20,000 nt of DNA from Penaeus vannamei (Eukaryota > Arthropoda > Malacostraca > Decapoda > Penaeidae), in NCBI RefSeq assembly GCF_042767895.1, contig NC_091550.1:43902073-43922072 (forward strand). The letters run 5' to 3'. Under the pieces are notes generated by a model. That model was not told where the DNA came from. It made no database searches and saw nothing but the letters and a program-made list of their open reading frames with translations. Below, piece after piece: positions 1 to 9,715 of this stretch. Numbering within the stretch: position 1 is the stretch's first letter; each line of letters opens with the position of its first letter. The translations under genes and the position numbers were made by a program.

Positions 1-299
1 CAGTTCCCTATTTTTTTTTCTCTCTCTCTCTCCCGGCCAGTTCCTATTTTTTCCCCTCTCTCTCCCGGCCAGTTCCTATTTTTTTTTCTCTCTCTCTCTC
101 TCTCCCGGCCAGTTCCTATTCTTTTTCTCTCTCTCTCCCGGCCAGTTCCTATTTTTTTTTTTTCTCTCTCTCCCGGCCAGTTCCTATTTTTTTTTCTCTC
201 TCTCTCCCGGCCAGTTCCTATTTTTCTCTCTCTCTCCCGGTCAGTTCCTATTTTTTTTTCTCTCTCTCTCCCGGCCAGTTCCTTTTTTTTTCTCTCTCT

Positions 300-1060
300 C
301 TCCCGGCCAGTTCCTATTTTTTTTTCTCTCTCTCCCGGCCAGTTCCTATTTTTTTTCTCTCTCTCCCGGCCAGTTCCTATTTTTCTTCTCTCTCTCTCCC
401 GGCCAGTTCCTATTTTTTTCTCTCTCTCTCCCGGCCAGTTCCTATTTTTTTCTCTCTCTCTCGCGGCCAGTTCCTATTTTTTTTTCTCTCTCTCCCGGCC
501 AGTTACTTTTTTTCTCTCTCTCTCCCGGCCAATTCCTACTTTGTTTCTGTCTCTCTCCCGTCCACTTCCTTTTTTTTTTCTCTCTCTCTGCCGGCCAGTT
601 CCTATTCTTTTTTCTCTCTCTCTCCCGGCCAGTTCCTTTTTTTTTTTCTCTCTCCCCCGGCCAGTTACTTTTTTTCTCTCTCTCTGCCGGCCAGTTCCTA
701 TTTTTTTTCTCTCTCTGTCCCGGCCAGTTCCTATTTTTTTTTCTCTCTCTCCCGGCCAGTTCCTATTTTTTTTTCTCTCTCTCTCCCGGCCAGTTCCTAT
801 TCTTTTTTTCTCTCTCTCCCGGCCAGTTCCTATTTTTTTCTCTCTCTCTCTCTCCCGGCCAGTTCCTATTTTTTTTCTCTCTCTCCCGGCCAGTTCCTAT
901 TTTTCTTCTCTCTCTCTCCCGGCCAGTTCCTATTTTTTTCTCTCTCTCTCCCGGCCAGTTCCTATTTTTTTCTCTCTCTCTCCCGGCCAGTTCCTTTTTT
1001 TTTTTCTCTCTCTCCCGGCCAGTTACTTTTTTTCTCTCTCTCTCCCGGCCAGTTCCTATT
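300..1060. repeat. Higher-order duplication inside the array, 520-bp offset
   Basis: A run of units at about 300-540 recurs in the same order at about 820-1060. Two independent markers give the same offset: the rare TTTTCTTCTC T-run interruption at 381 and 901, and the rare GTTACT core variant at 501 and 1021, both 520 bp apart. This is a block duplication of many units rather than unit-by-unit slippage. The exact boundaries cannot be placed because flanking units are nearly identical. Confidence 0.75.
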
Positions 1061-2432
1061 TTTTTTCTCTCTCTCTCCCGGCCAGTTCCTATTTTTTTTC
1101 TCTCTCTCTCCCGGCCAGTTCCTATTCTTTTTTCTCTCTCTCCCGGCCAGTTCCTTTTTTTTTTTCTCTCTCTCCCGGCCAGTTACTTTTTTTCTCTCTC
1201 TCTCCCGGCCAGTTCCTATTTTTTTTCTCTCTCTCTCCCGGCCAGTTCCTATTTTTTTTTCTCTCTCTCCCGGCCAGTTCCTATTTTTTTTTCTCTCTCT
1301 CTCCCGGCCAGTTCCTATTCTTTTTTTCTCTCTCTCCCGGCCAGTTCCTATTTTTTTCTCTCTCTCTCTCTCCCGGCCAGTTCCTATTTTTCTCTCTCTC
1401 TCTCTCCCGGCCAGTTCCTATTTTTTTCTCTCTCTCTCTCCCGGCCAGTTCGTATTTTTTTCTCTCTCTCTCTCTCCCGGCCACTTCGTATTTTTTTTTC
1501 TCTCTCTCTCTCTCCCGACCAGTTCCTTTTTTTCTCTCTCTCTCTCTCCCGGCCAGCTCCTATTTTTTTTCTCTCTCTCCCGGCCAGTTCCTATTTTTTT
1601 TCTCTCTCTCCCGGCCAGTTCCTATTTTTTTTCTCTCTCTCCCGGCCAGTTCCTATTTTTTTTCTCTCTCTCCCGGCCAGTTCCTATTTTTTTTTCTCTC
1701 TCTCCCGGCCAGTTCCTATTTTTTTCTCTCTCTCTCCCGGCCAGTTCCTATTTTTTTCTCTCTCTCTCCCGGCCAGTTCCTATTTTTTTTCTCTCTCTCT
1801 CCCGGCCAGTTCCTATTCTTTTTTCTCTCTCTCTCCCGGCCAGTTCCTTTTTTTTTTTCTCTCTCTCCCGGCCAGTTACTTTTTTTCTCTCTCTCTCCCG
1901 GCCAGTTCCTATTTTTTTTCTCTCTCTCTCCCGGCCAGTTCCTATTTTTTTTTCTCTCTCTCCCGGCCAGTTCCTATTTTTTTTTCTCTCTCTCTCCCGG
2001 CCAGTTCCTATTCTTTTTTTCTCTCTCTCCCGGCCAGTTCCTATTTTTTTCTCTCTCTCTCTCTCCCGGCCAGTTCCTATTTTTCTCTCTCTCTCTCTCC
2101 CGGCCAGTTCCTATTTTTTTCTCTCTCTCTCTCCCGGCCAGTTCGTATTTTTTTCTCTCTCTCTCTCTCCCGGCCAGTTCGTATTTTTTTTTCTCTCTCT
2201 CTCTCCCGGCCAGTTCCTATTTTTCTCTCTCTCTCTCTCCCGGCCAGTTCCTATTTTTTTCCTCTCTCTCCCGGCCAGTTCCTATTTTTTTTCTCTCTCT
2301 CCCGGCCAGTTCCTATTTTTTTTCTCTCTCTCCCGGCCAGTTCCTATTTTTTTTCTCTCTCTCCCGGCCAGTTCCTATTTTTTTTTCTCTCTCTCCCGGC
2401 CAGTTCCTATTTTTTTCTCTCTCTCTCCCGGC
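1047..2432. repeat. Two tandem 693-bp higher-order repeat units inside the array
   Basis: About 1047-1739 and 1740-2432 contain the same ordered series of unit variants. The GTTACT variant lies at 1181 and 1874, and the GTTCGTA variant at 1448 and 2141; both pairs are exactly 693 bp apart. Between these markers the lengths of successive T and CT runs also match closely. Small differences (for example one CT more or less, and CCACTTCG versus CCAGTTCG) show slight divergence since duplication. Unequal exchange or a replication-based block duplication would produce this pattern. Confidence 0.8.
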
Positions 2433-2439
2433 CAGTTCC

Positions 2440-2900
2440 TATTTTTTTTCTCTCTCTCTCTCCCGGCCAGTTCCTATTTTTTTTTCTCTCTCTCTCTCTC
2501 TCCCGGCCAGTTCCTATTTTTTTTTTCTCTCTCTCTCTCTCTCCCGGCCAGTTCGTTTTTTTTTTCTCTCTCTCTCCCGGCCAGTTCCTATTCTTTTTCT
2601 CTCTCTCTCCCGGCCAGTTCCTATTTTTTTTTTTCTCTCTCTCCCGGCCAGTTCCTATTTTTTCTTCTCTCTCTCTCCCGGCCAGTTCCTATTTTTTTTC
2701 TCTCTCTCTCTCCCGGCCAGTTCCTATTTTTTTTTTCTCTCTCTCTCTCTCTCCCGGCCAGTTCCTATTTTTTTTTTTCTCTCTCTCTCTCTCCCGGCCA
2801 GTTCGTTTTTTTTTTCTCTCTCTCCGGCCAGTTCCTATTCTTTTTCTCTCTCTCTCCCGGCCAGTTCCTATTTTTTTTTTTCTCTCTCTCCCGGCCAGTT
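2440..2900. repeat. Higher-order duplication inside the array, ~250-bp offset
   Basis: The series at about 2440-2650 recurs at about 2690-2900. The unusual GTTCGTTTTT unit occurs at 2551 and 2801, flanked on each side by units with the same unusually long CT runs. Offsets drift by a few bases after the marker (the TATTC variant is about 247 bp apart), consistent with later slippage in the T and CT runs. Confidence 0.65.
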
Positions 2901-5900
2901 CCTATTCTTTTTCTCTCTCTCTCCCGGCCAGTTCCTATTTTTTTTTTTCTCTCTCTCCCGGCCAGTTCCTATTTTTTTTTCTCTCTCTCCCGGCCAGTTC
3001 CTATTTTTTTTTCTCTCTCTCCCGGCCAGTTCCTATTTTTTTCTCTCTCTCTCCCGGCCAGTTCCTATTTTTTTTCTCTCTCTCTCCCGGCCAGTTCCTA
3101 TTTTTTTTTTTCTCTCTCTCCCGGCCAGTTCCTATTTTTTTTTCTCTCTCTCTCCCGGCCAGTTCCTATTTTTTTTCTCTCTCTCTCCCGGCCGGTTCTT
3201 ATTTTTTTTTCTCCCTTTCTCCCGGCCAGTTCCTATTTTTTTTCTCTCTCTCCCGGCCAGTTCCTATTTTTTTCTCTCTCTCTCCCGGCCAGTTCCCTAT
3301 TTTTTTTTTCTCTCTCCCGGCCAGTTCCTATTTTTTTTCTCTCTCTCTCCCGGCCAGTTCCCTATTTTTTTTTTCTCTCTCCCGGCCAGTTCCTATTTTT
3401 TTTCTCTCTCTCTCCCGGCCAGTTCCTATTTTTTTTCTCTCTCTCTCCCGGCCAGTTCCTATTTTTTTTTCTCTCTCTCTCCCGGCCAGTTCCTATTTTT
3501 TTTCTCTCTCTCTCCCGGCCAGTTCCTATTTTTTTTTCTCTCTCTCTCCCGGCCCGTTCCTATTTTTTTTCTCTCTCTCTCCCGGCCAGTTCCCTATTTT
3601 TTTTTTCTCTCTTCCCGCCAGTTCCTATTTTTTTTCTCTCTCTCTCCCGGCCAGTTCCTATTTTTTTTCTCTCTCTCTCCCGGCCAGTTCCTATTTTTTT
3701 TTTCTCTCTCTCTCCCGGCCAGTTCCTATTTTTTTTCTCTCTCTTTCCCCCCCAGTTCCTATTTTTTTTCTCTCCCTCTCCCGGCCAGTTCCTATTTTTT
3801 TTTCTCTCTCTCCCGGCCATTTCCTATTTTTTTTTCTCTCTCTCCCGGCCAGTTCCTATTTTTTTTCTCTCTCTCTCCCCGCCAGTTCCTATTTTTTTTT
3901 CTCTCTCTCTCCCCGCCGGTTCCTATTTTTTTTTCTCTCTCTCTCCCGGCCAGTTCCTATTTTTTTTCTCTCTCTCTCCCGGCCAGTTCCCTATTTTTTT
4001 TTTCTCTCTCCCGGCCAGTTCCTATTTTTTTTCTCTCTCTCTCCCGGCCAGTTCCTATTTTTTTTTCTCTCTCTCTCCCGGCCAGTTCCTATTTTTTTTC
4101 TCTCTCTCTCCCGGCCAGTTCCTATTTTTTTTCTCTCTCTCTCCCGGCCAGTTCCTATTTTTTTTTCTCTCTCTCTCCCGCCCAGTTCCCATTTTTTTTT
4201 CTCTCTCTCCCGGCCAGTTCCCTATTTTTTTTTTCTCTCTCCCGGCCAGTTCCTATTTTTTTTCTCTCTCTCTCCCGGCCAGTTCCTATTTTTTTTCTCT
4301 CTCTCTCCCGGCCAGTTCCTATTTTTTTTCTCTCTCTCTCCCGGCCAGTTCCTATTTTTTTTTCTCTCTCTCTCCCGGCCAGTTCCTATTTTTTTTCTCT
4401 CTCTCTCCCGGCCAGTTCCTATTTTTTTTCTCTCTCTCTCCCGGCCAGTTCCTATTTTTTTTTCTCTCTCTCTCCCGGCCAGTTCCTATTTTTTTTCTCT
4501 CTCTCTCCCGGCCAGTTCCTATTTTTTTTTCTCTCTCTCTCCCGGCCAGTTCCTATTTTTTTTCTCTCTCTCTCCCGGCCAGTTCCTATTTTTTTTTCTC
4601 TCTCTCCCGGCCAGTTCCTATTTTTTTTCTCTCTCTCTCCCGGCCAGTTCCTATTTTTTTTTCTGTCTCTCTCCCGGCCAGTTCCTATTTTTTTTTCTCT
4701 CTCTCTCCCGGCCAGTTCCTATTTTTTTTTCTCTCTCTCCCGGCCAGTTCCTATTTTTTTTCTCTCTCTCTCCCGGCCAGTTCCTATTTTTTTTCTCTCT
4801 CTCTCCCGGCCAGTTCCTATTTTTTTCTCTCTCTCTCCCGGCCAGTTCCTATTTTTTTTCTCTCTCTCTCCCGGCCAGTTCCCTATTTTTTTTTTTTCTC
4901 TCTCCCGGCCAGTTCCTATTTTTTTTCTCTCTCTCTCTCCGGCCAGTTCCTATTTTTTTTCTCTCTCTCTCCCGGCCAGTTCCTATTTTTTTTTCTCTCT
5001 CTCTCCCGGCCAGTTCCTATTTTTTTTCTCTCTCTCTCCCGGCCAGTTCCTATTTTTTTTCTCTCTCTCTCCCGGCCAGTTCCTATTTTTTTTCTCTCTC
5101 TCTCCCGGCCAGTTCCTATTTTTTTTTCTCTCTCTCTCCCGGCCAGTTCCTATTTTTTTTTCTCTCTCTCTCCCGGCCAGTTCCTATTTTTTTTCTCTCT
5201 CTCTCCCGGCCAGTTCCTATTTTTTTTTCTCTCTCTCTCCCGGCCAGTTCCTATTTTTTTCTCTCTCTCTCCCGGCCAGTTCCTATTTTTTTTTCTCTCT
5301 CTCCCGGCCAGTTCCTATTTTTTTCTCTCTCTCCCGGCCAGTTCCTATTTTTTTTCTCTCTCTCTCCCGGCCAGTTCCTATTTTTTTCTCTCTCTCTCCC
5401 GGCCAGTTCCTATTTTTTTCTCTCCCTCTCCGGGACAGTTCTTATTTAATTTTTCTCTCTCTCTCCCGACCAGTTCTTATTTTTTTTCTCTCTCTCTCCC
5501 GGCCAGTTCCTATTTTTTTTTCTCTCTCTCCCGGCCAGTTCCTATTTTTTTCTCTCTCTCTCGGCCAGTTCCTATTTTTTTTCTCTCTCTCTCCCGGCCA
5601 GTTCCTTTTTTTTTCTCTCTCTCTCGGCCAGTTCCTATTTTTTTTCTCTCTCTCTCCCGGCCAGTTCTTTTTTTTTTTTTTCTCTCTCTCCTGGCCAGTT
5701 CCTATTTTTTTTCTCTCTCTCTCCCGGCCAGTTCCTTTTTTTTTCTCTCTCTCTCTCCCGGCCAGTTCCTATTTTTTTCTCTCTCTCCCGGCCAGTTATT
5801 TTTTTTCTCTCTCTCTCCCGGCCAGTTCCTATTTTTTTTTTCTCTCTCTCTCCCGGCCAGTTCCTATTTTTTTTCTCTCTCTCTCCCGGCCAGTTCCTAT

Positions 5901-6501
5901 TTTTTTTTTCTCTCTCTCTCTCGGCCAGTTCCTATTTTTTTTTTCTCTCTCTCTCCCGGCCAGTTCCTTTTTTTTTTCTCTCTCTCTCTCTCGGCCAGTT
6001 CCTATTTTTTCTCTCTCTCTCCCGGCCAGTTCCTATTTTTTTTTTCTCTCTCTCTCTCGGCCAGTTCCTATTTTTTCTCTCTCTCTCCCGGCCAGTTCCT
6101 ATTTTTTTTCTCTCTCTCTCCCGGCCAGTTCCTATTTTTTTTCCTCTCTCTCTCCCGGCCAGTTCCTTTTTTTTTCTCTCTCTCCCGGCCAGCTCCTATT
6201 TTTTTTCTCTCTCTCTCCCGGCCAGTTCCTATTTTTTTTACTCTCTCCCGGCCAGTTCCTATTTTTTTCTCTCTCTCTCTCCCGGGCAGTTCCAATTTTT
6301 TTTCTCTCTCCCGGCCAGTTCCTATTTTTTTTTCTCTCTCTCTCTCTCTCTCCCGGCCAGTTCCTATTTTTTTTCTCTCTCTCTCCCGGCCAGTTCCTTT
6401 TTTTTTTTCTCTCTCTCTCCCGGCCAGTTCCTATTTTTTTTTTCTCTCTCTCTCTCCCGGCCAGTTCCTATTTTTTTTCTCTCTCTCTCCCGGCCAGTTC
6501 C

Positions 6502-6603
6502 AGTCACACCTGGATAATTAATCATGGTCTGGAAAAGTCTACGAGATTCCTAAGAAAACGGAAGCAATTGTTGACACTGGAAAGTATATTCGAAAGAAAA
6601 AAA
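6502..6603. other. Array flank, no gene seen
   Basis: About 100 bp of non-repetitive sequence right of the satellite edge, turning from mixed composition to A/purine-rich. No splice sites or coding signal that I trust. Confidence 0.5.
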
Positions 6604-6754
6604 GAAACAACAGAGAAGCGAAACAAAGAAAGAAACGTCACGGAAAGGAGAAACGCAGAAAAATACACGAACGAAAAAGAAACAGGAAACAACAGAGAAG
6701 CGAAACAAAGAAAGAAACGGAAAGGAGAAACGCAGAAAAATACACGAACGAAAA
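6604..6754. repeat. A/purine-rich direct duplication, 82-bp period
   Basis: The 74-bp segment 6604-6677 recurs as the 69-bp segment 6686-6754. By eye the copies are identical apart from a 5-bp insertion (TCACG, next to position 6637) present only in the first copy. An 8-bp spacer separates them. The near identity implies a recent duplication. Confidence 0.9.
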
Positions 6755-6779
6755 CAAGTCTTCATCAAGGATGGGACTC

Positions 6780-7165
6780 ATGAGTATGCATGAGTTACCG
6801 CGCATCCACCCACGACGGATGGGAATGGGCGCGGCATGGGGGGCATGAGGCAAAGAGGAGGGGGCGTTCTCGGGCGTCTGACAGGGCATGGGGGAGGAAG
6901 GGCAGACATGGCAGGGCACGGGTGGTTCATGGCAGGGCGTGGGCGATGGCAGGGTGTGGGGTATGGGGGCATGGCTGTAATGGGCGGGTTCATGGCTCAA
7001 ATGGGCGGCGAGGCGCACTGAGGGAGGCGTGCTTGATGGGTTATGGGGGCTCTGGGATTCACGCCGAAGGATGAGGGTCATGATGCAGAGCAATGGAGGG
7101 GTATGGTGTCGTACCAGGGCATGAGGGCATGGGAGCAGGGCGCGGACTCATAGCACATCTATAAG
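6780..7165. repeat. G-rich degenerate short repeat (GGGCATGG-like)
   Basis: Words related to GGGCATGG, GGCAGGGC and ATGGGCGG recur about every 10-30 bp on the plus strand. The stretch is strongly G-over-C skewed and several frames on both strands stay open by composition. No conserved protein motif is visible, so I treat it as a decayed minisatellite. Confidence 0.6.
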
Positions 7166-7235
7166 GCAATCACAGCCCCTTCCTTCGCCCGCCCGCCGCC
7201 CGTCCCTTGTCTGAATCGCCCTTACAGAGGGGCTG
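7166..7235. other. Short GC-rich segment with GC-box-like words
   Basis: Contains a run of CGCCCGCCCGCCGCCCG type at about 7187-7203. This resembles GC boxes, but nothing nearby supports a promoter. Confidence 0.3.
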
Positions 7236-7695
7236 CCGAGAAGGGAGGGAGGAAGGGAGGGAGGAGGGGAGCGAGGGAAGGGAGGGAGAGAGGGAGGAAG
7301 GTAGGTAGGAACGGGAGGAGGGGAGGATGGGAGCGAGGGAAGGGAGGAACAGAGGGAGAGAGGGAGGAAGGCAGGTAGGAACGGGAGGAGGGAAGGGTGG
7401 GGGCGAAGGAGGGAGGGTGGGAGCGAGGGAAGGGAGGAACAGAGGGAGAGAGGGAGGAAGGTAGATAGGAATGAAAGTGAAAGAAAAAGGAAGACAGGGT
7501 GGGTGGAAAGATAAAACAGGGAGGAAAGAATGAAGGAGGGAAAGGAGGGAGCAGAAGCAAAGGTGGAATGGCAAAGTGTGAGAGGGTGAGGGAGGGAAAG
7601 ACGGAGGACGGGGGGAGGGGAGAGAGAGGGAAAGACGTGGGAGGGAACGGAGGGAAAGAATAGAAACGAAAGTGCAAAAACACAAACGAAACAAC
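7236..7695. repeat. Purine-rich GGGA/GGAA block with a ~62-bp tandem subrepeat
   Basis: The plus strand is almost entirely G and A. Three copies of a segment starting GGGAGCGAGGGAAGGGAGG begin at 7267, 7329 and 7419. The first step is 62 bp; the second is 90 bp because an extra ~28-bp piece is inserted near 7391-7418. From about 7480 the sequence becomes irregular GA-rich DNA. The open frames on the minus strand (Pro/Ser/Leu-rich) result from the composition. Confidence 0.85.
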
Positions 7696-8015
7696 TGAAT
7701 TCGCCACATAAAAATGCTTTGTATTAGCACACACCACAACAATAAAGTCTCAACGCCCCCCCCCCCATCCCCCACCAAGGAGCACTCAAGCGGCACGCGA
7801 GGAATGGGGAAAACAAAAGAAACGCGACACGTGTCTGGCATTTGCTCTCGCCTTTTCCCGCTTTATCTCGCGTCCGACGAGACTCCAGCAGCTGAAGCTA
7901 ACAAACACTTCCGGCGCGAAGCAAGACGCCGGGACAGTCATGATCTCGGAGCGGGAGGACGCGCGCGCGGACGGCGGCGGCGGCGGCGGCAACTGCACTC
8001 TCCGAGTCCCCTTCT
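7696..8015. other. Complex CpG-rich stretch with C11 and (CGG)6
   Basis: A non-repetitive interval between purine-rich and pyrimidine-rich blocks. It contains an 11-C run at 7756-7766 and a (CGG)n microsatellite at 7972-7990 next to a GCGCGCGC run near 7960. CpG is frequent from about 7790 onward. It could be a relict promoter or simply GC-rich spacer. No coding exon was recognised on either strand. Confidence 0.45.
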
Positions 8016-8020
8016 CTCTT

Positions 8021-8197
8021 TGTGCTTCAATCCTCATTCGTGTTTTCTTCTTGTCTCTCTGCATCTGTGCTTCAATCCTCATTCGTGTTTTCTTCTCTCT
8101 CTGCATCTGTGCTTCAATCCTCATTCGTGTTTCTTCTTCTCTCTGTGTATGCTGTGCTTCAATCCTCATTCGCGTTTTCTTCTCTCTCTCTCTCTTT
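8021..8197. repeat. 42-45-bp minisatellite, four copies
   Basis: Copies begin with TGTGCTTCAATCCTCATTCG at 8021, 8066, 8108 and 8153 (spacing 45, 42, 45 bp), each followed by a TTTTCTTCTCTCTC-type tail of slightly different length. The fourth copy has CGCG for CGTG and runs into a longer CT tract. The plus strand is pyrimidine-rich. Frames through it are open because the unit lacks stops, not because it is coding. Confidence 0.93.
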
Positions 8198-8436
8198 CTC
8201 TTTCTGATTCATCCCCTCTTTGTCTGTTGGTTCTAAGTCTTCTGTTTCCTTATAAGTATTTTATTATCTCCCCCTTAGCCTCTGTTTCTGTTTTCTCTCT
8301 CTGTCGCTGTGTCTTCTGCTCCCCGTTCCCTTATTTTCGTATTTTGCTCTTTCTTTCTTTTCTTTCTTGGCTATGCTCCTGTTTCTAATCCATTATTTTA
8401 ATTTCCTCTGTTCTCCTGTTCTTCGTTATTTTCTGT
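8198..8436. other. T/C-rich spacer, no gene seen
   Basis: Low-complexity pyrimidine-rich DNA on the plus strand without regular periodicity. I see no exon or RNA gene. Confidence 0.5.
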
Positions 8437-8613
8437 GAGAGAGAGAGAATGAGGGAAAGAGAGAAAGAGAGAATGAGGGAAAGAGAGAAAGAGAGAGAGA
8501 GAAAGAGAGATAGATAGATAGAGAGACAGAGAGAGAGAGAGAGATAGATAAAAGATGGTGAGATGTAGAGATCGAGATAGATGGATAGATAGACAGAGAG
8601 AGAGAAAAAAAAA
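8437..8613. repeat. Compound GA / GATA / GACA microsatellite
   Basis: (GA)n interrupted by GAAA and GAATGAGGGAAA units (the latter twice, near 8448 and 8472), then GATA and GACA tetranucleotides, ending in an A9 run at 8605-8613. The strand switch from pyrimidine-rich to purine-rich is sharp at 8437. Confidence 0.9.
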
Positions 8614-8940
8614 TCAAAGGGGAAAGAGAACAGGAAGGAAACTTTCCAGAAATGGGTCACGGACTCCCTGTGGGCGTGTCTACTGTTTTTCCCCTACTTG
8701 TACCTCCCCCTCCTCCCTCCCCCCTCCCCCTCCCCCCTCCCGCTCCTTTGCTCCCTTCGCCCTATCGTCTTTAACCGATACTCTTCAACTTTTTCTTATT
8801 TTCTCTTCTGTTTTCGCTTCCACCTCTTTCTTCGTTTCTCCTCCTCTTCATACACATCTATAGGAATCATCATCATCTTAATGCTTTCTCTTTCCTTTCC
8901 TCCCATTCTCCTCCCCTTGCCTACCCCCCCCCCCCCCCCG
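8614..8940. repeat. Pyrimidine-rich block with C-tract cluster and C16
   Basis: After about 80 bp of mixed sequence the plus strand becomes C/T-rich. C tracts at 8706-8710, 8715-8717, 8719-8724, 8726-8730, 8732-8737 and 8739-8741 are separated by 1-4 bases. A 16-C homopolymer lies at 8924-8939. No gene recognised. Confidence 0.75.
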
Positions 8941-9009
8941 TCTAAGGCAAACGAGGAAATATTCCGAAAGATTTACTCAATTTTTCGGGAATTATTTCTT
9001 GACTCCTCT
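8941..9009. other. Short complex spacer
   Basis: About 70 bp of mixed, AT-leaning sequence between the C16 run and the next purine block. Nothing recognised. Confidence 0.4.
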
Positions 9010-9222
9010 TTTGGAAGAGGGAGGTGAAGGAGAGGGGGAAAAGAAAAAGAGGAAGGGGAGAAAAGAAAGGAAGAAGAAGAAGGAGGAGAAGAGGGGGACA
9101 GCAGGAAAACGAAGGAGAGAAGTAGTGGAGACGAGTGAAGACCAGTAAAATTGGAGGAACGAAGACGAAAGGCAGACAAGAGAAACGGCAAGGAGACTGC
9201 GAAGAGGCGAAGAGAGAGAGAT

Positions 9223-9315
<93 letters not shown>

Positions 9316-9361
9316 GAGAGAAAGAGAGAAAGAGAGAAAGAGAGAGGGAAAGTGGGAAAGA

Positions 9362-9454
<93 letters not shown>

Positions 9455-9615
9455 AGAGAAGAGAAGAGAAGAGAAGAGAAGAGAAGAGAAGAGAAAGAAA
9501 AAGAAAAAGAATGAAAGAAAGAAAGAAAGGAAGAGAAAAAGAAAGAAAAAGAAAAAGAGAAAGAGAAAGAAAGAAAGAAAAAAGCGAGATAAAGAAAGAA
9601 AGAAAGAGAGAGAAG
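9010..9615. repeat. 600-bp purine tract with two long (GA)n runs
   Basis: Almost uninterrupted A/G on the plus strand. Perfect (GA)n occupies about 9226-9305 (roughly 40 repeats) and about 9367-9447 (roughly 40 repeats), separated by GAAA-interrupted repeats. These pass into (GAGAA)8 at 9456-9495 and then AAAG/AAAAG-type repeats. All long frames here encode only Arg/Glu/Lys or Ser/Leu/Phe strings. Confidence 0.95.
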
Positions 9616-9715
9616 CAGACGGCGATAACGTCCTTCCCCGACTACGGTCCGCGGAGGCGAAGGTCGCGGCGCCGGCGACGGACGCCACGGAGAAGAGAGG
9701 CGGGAGATTAACACG
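9616..9715. other. Short CpG-dense segment
   Basis: About 100 bp with many CpG dinucleotides, set between repeat tracts. One end carries an ACGTCA word (9713-9718), a CRE half-site match that is too short to mean much. No exon assigned. Confidence 0.35.

Larger units (their letters stand above)
1..6501. repeat. Satellite-like tandem array, ~28-35 bp unit, about 200 copies
   Basis: Each unit is a nearly invariant core CCCGGCCAGTTCCTA followed by a run of about 5-14 T and a CT dinucleotide run of about 4-10 repeats. Length variation is almost entirely in the T and CT runs. The array is already under way at base 1, so its left end is outside the window. It stops abruptly at about 6501, where a last core passes into non-repetitive sequence. 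Core variants occur in clusters: GTTACT replacing GTTCCTA (near 501, 663, 1021, 1181, 1874), GTTCGTA (near 1448, 2141), GTTCCCTA with a long T-run and short CT-run (near 3295, 3360, 3591, 3990, 4220, 4880), and CTCGGCC with a shortened C run (near 5561, 5621, 5921, 5991, 6058). The plus strand is almost pure pyrimidine outside the GGCCAG and single A of the core. The unit contains no stop codon in any plus-strand frame, so the array reads as a giant open frame that is not a gene. Confidence 0.97.

Noticed and set aside
541..6783. A 2080-codon plus-strand open frame over the satellite array
   Set aside because: It starts at TTG; I see no ATG in 1-6501. The repeat unit has no stop codon in any plus frame, so the frame is open by composition. 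The frame drifts between Ser/Leu/Phe/Pro-rich readings whenever run lengths change. No domain, signal peptide or splice context.
9151..9711. Arg/Glu-rich plus frame of 186 codons
   Set aside because: It is a direct reading of (GA)n and related repeats and ends in a CpG-rich spacer. No family resemblance beyond low complexity.
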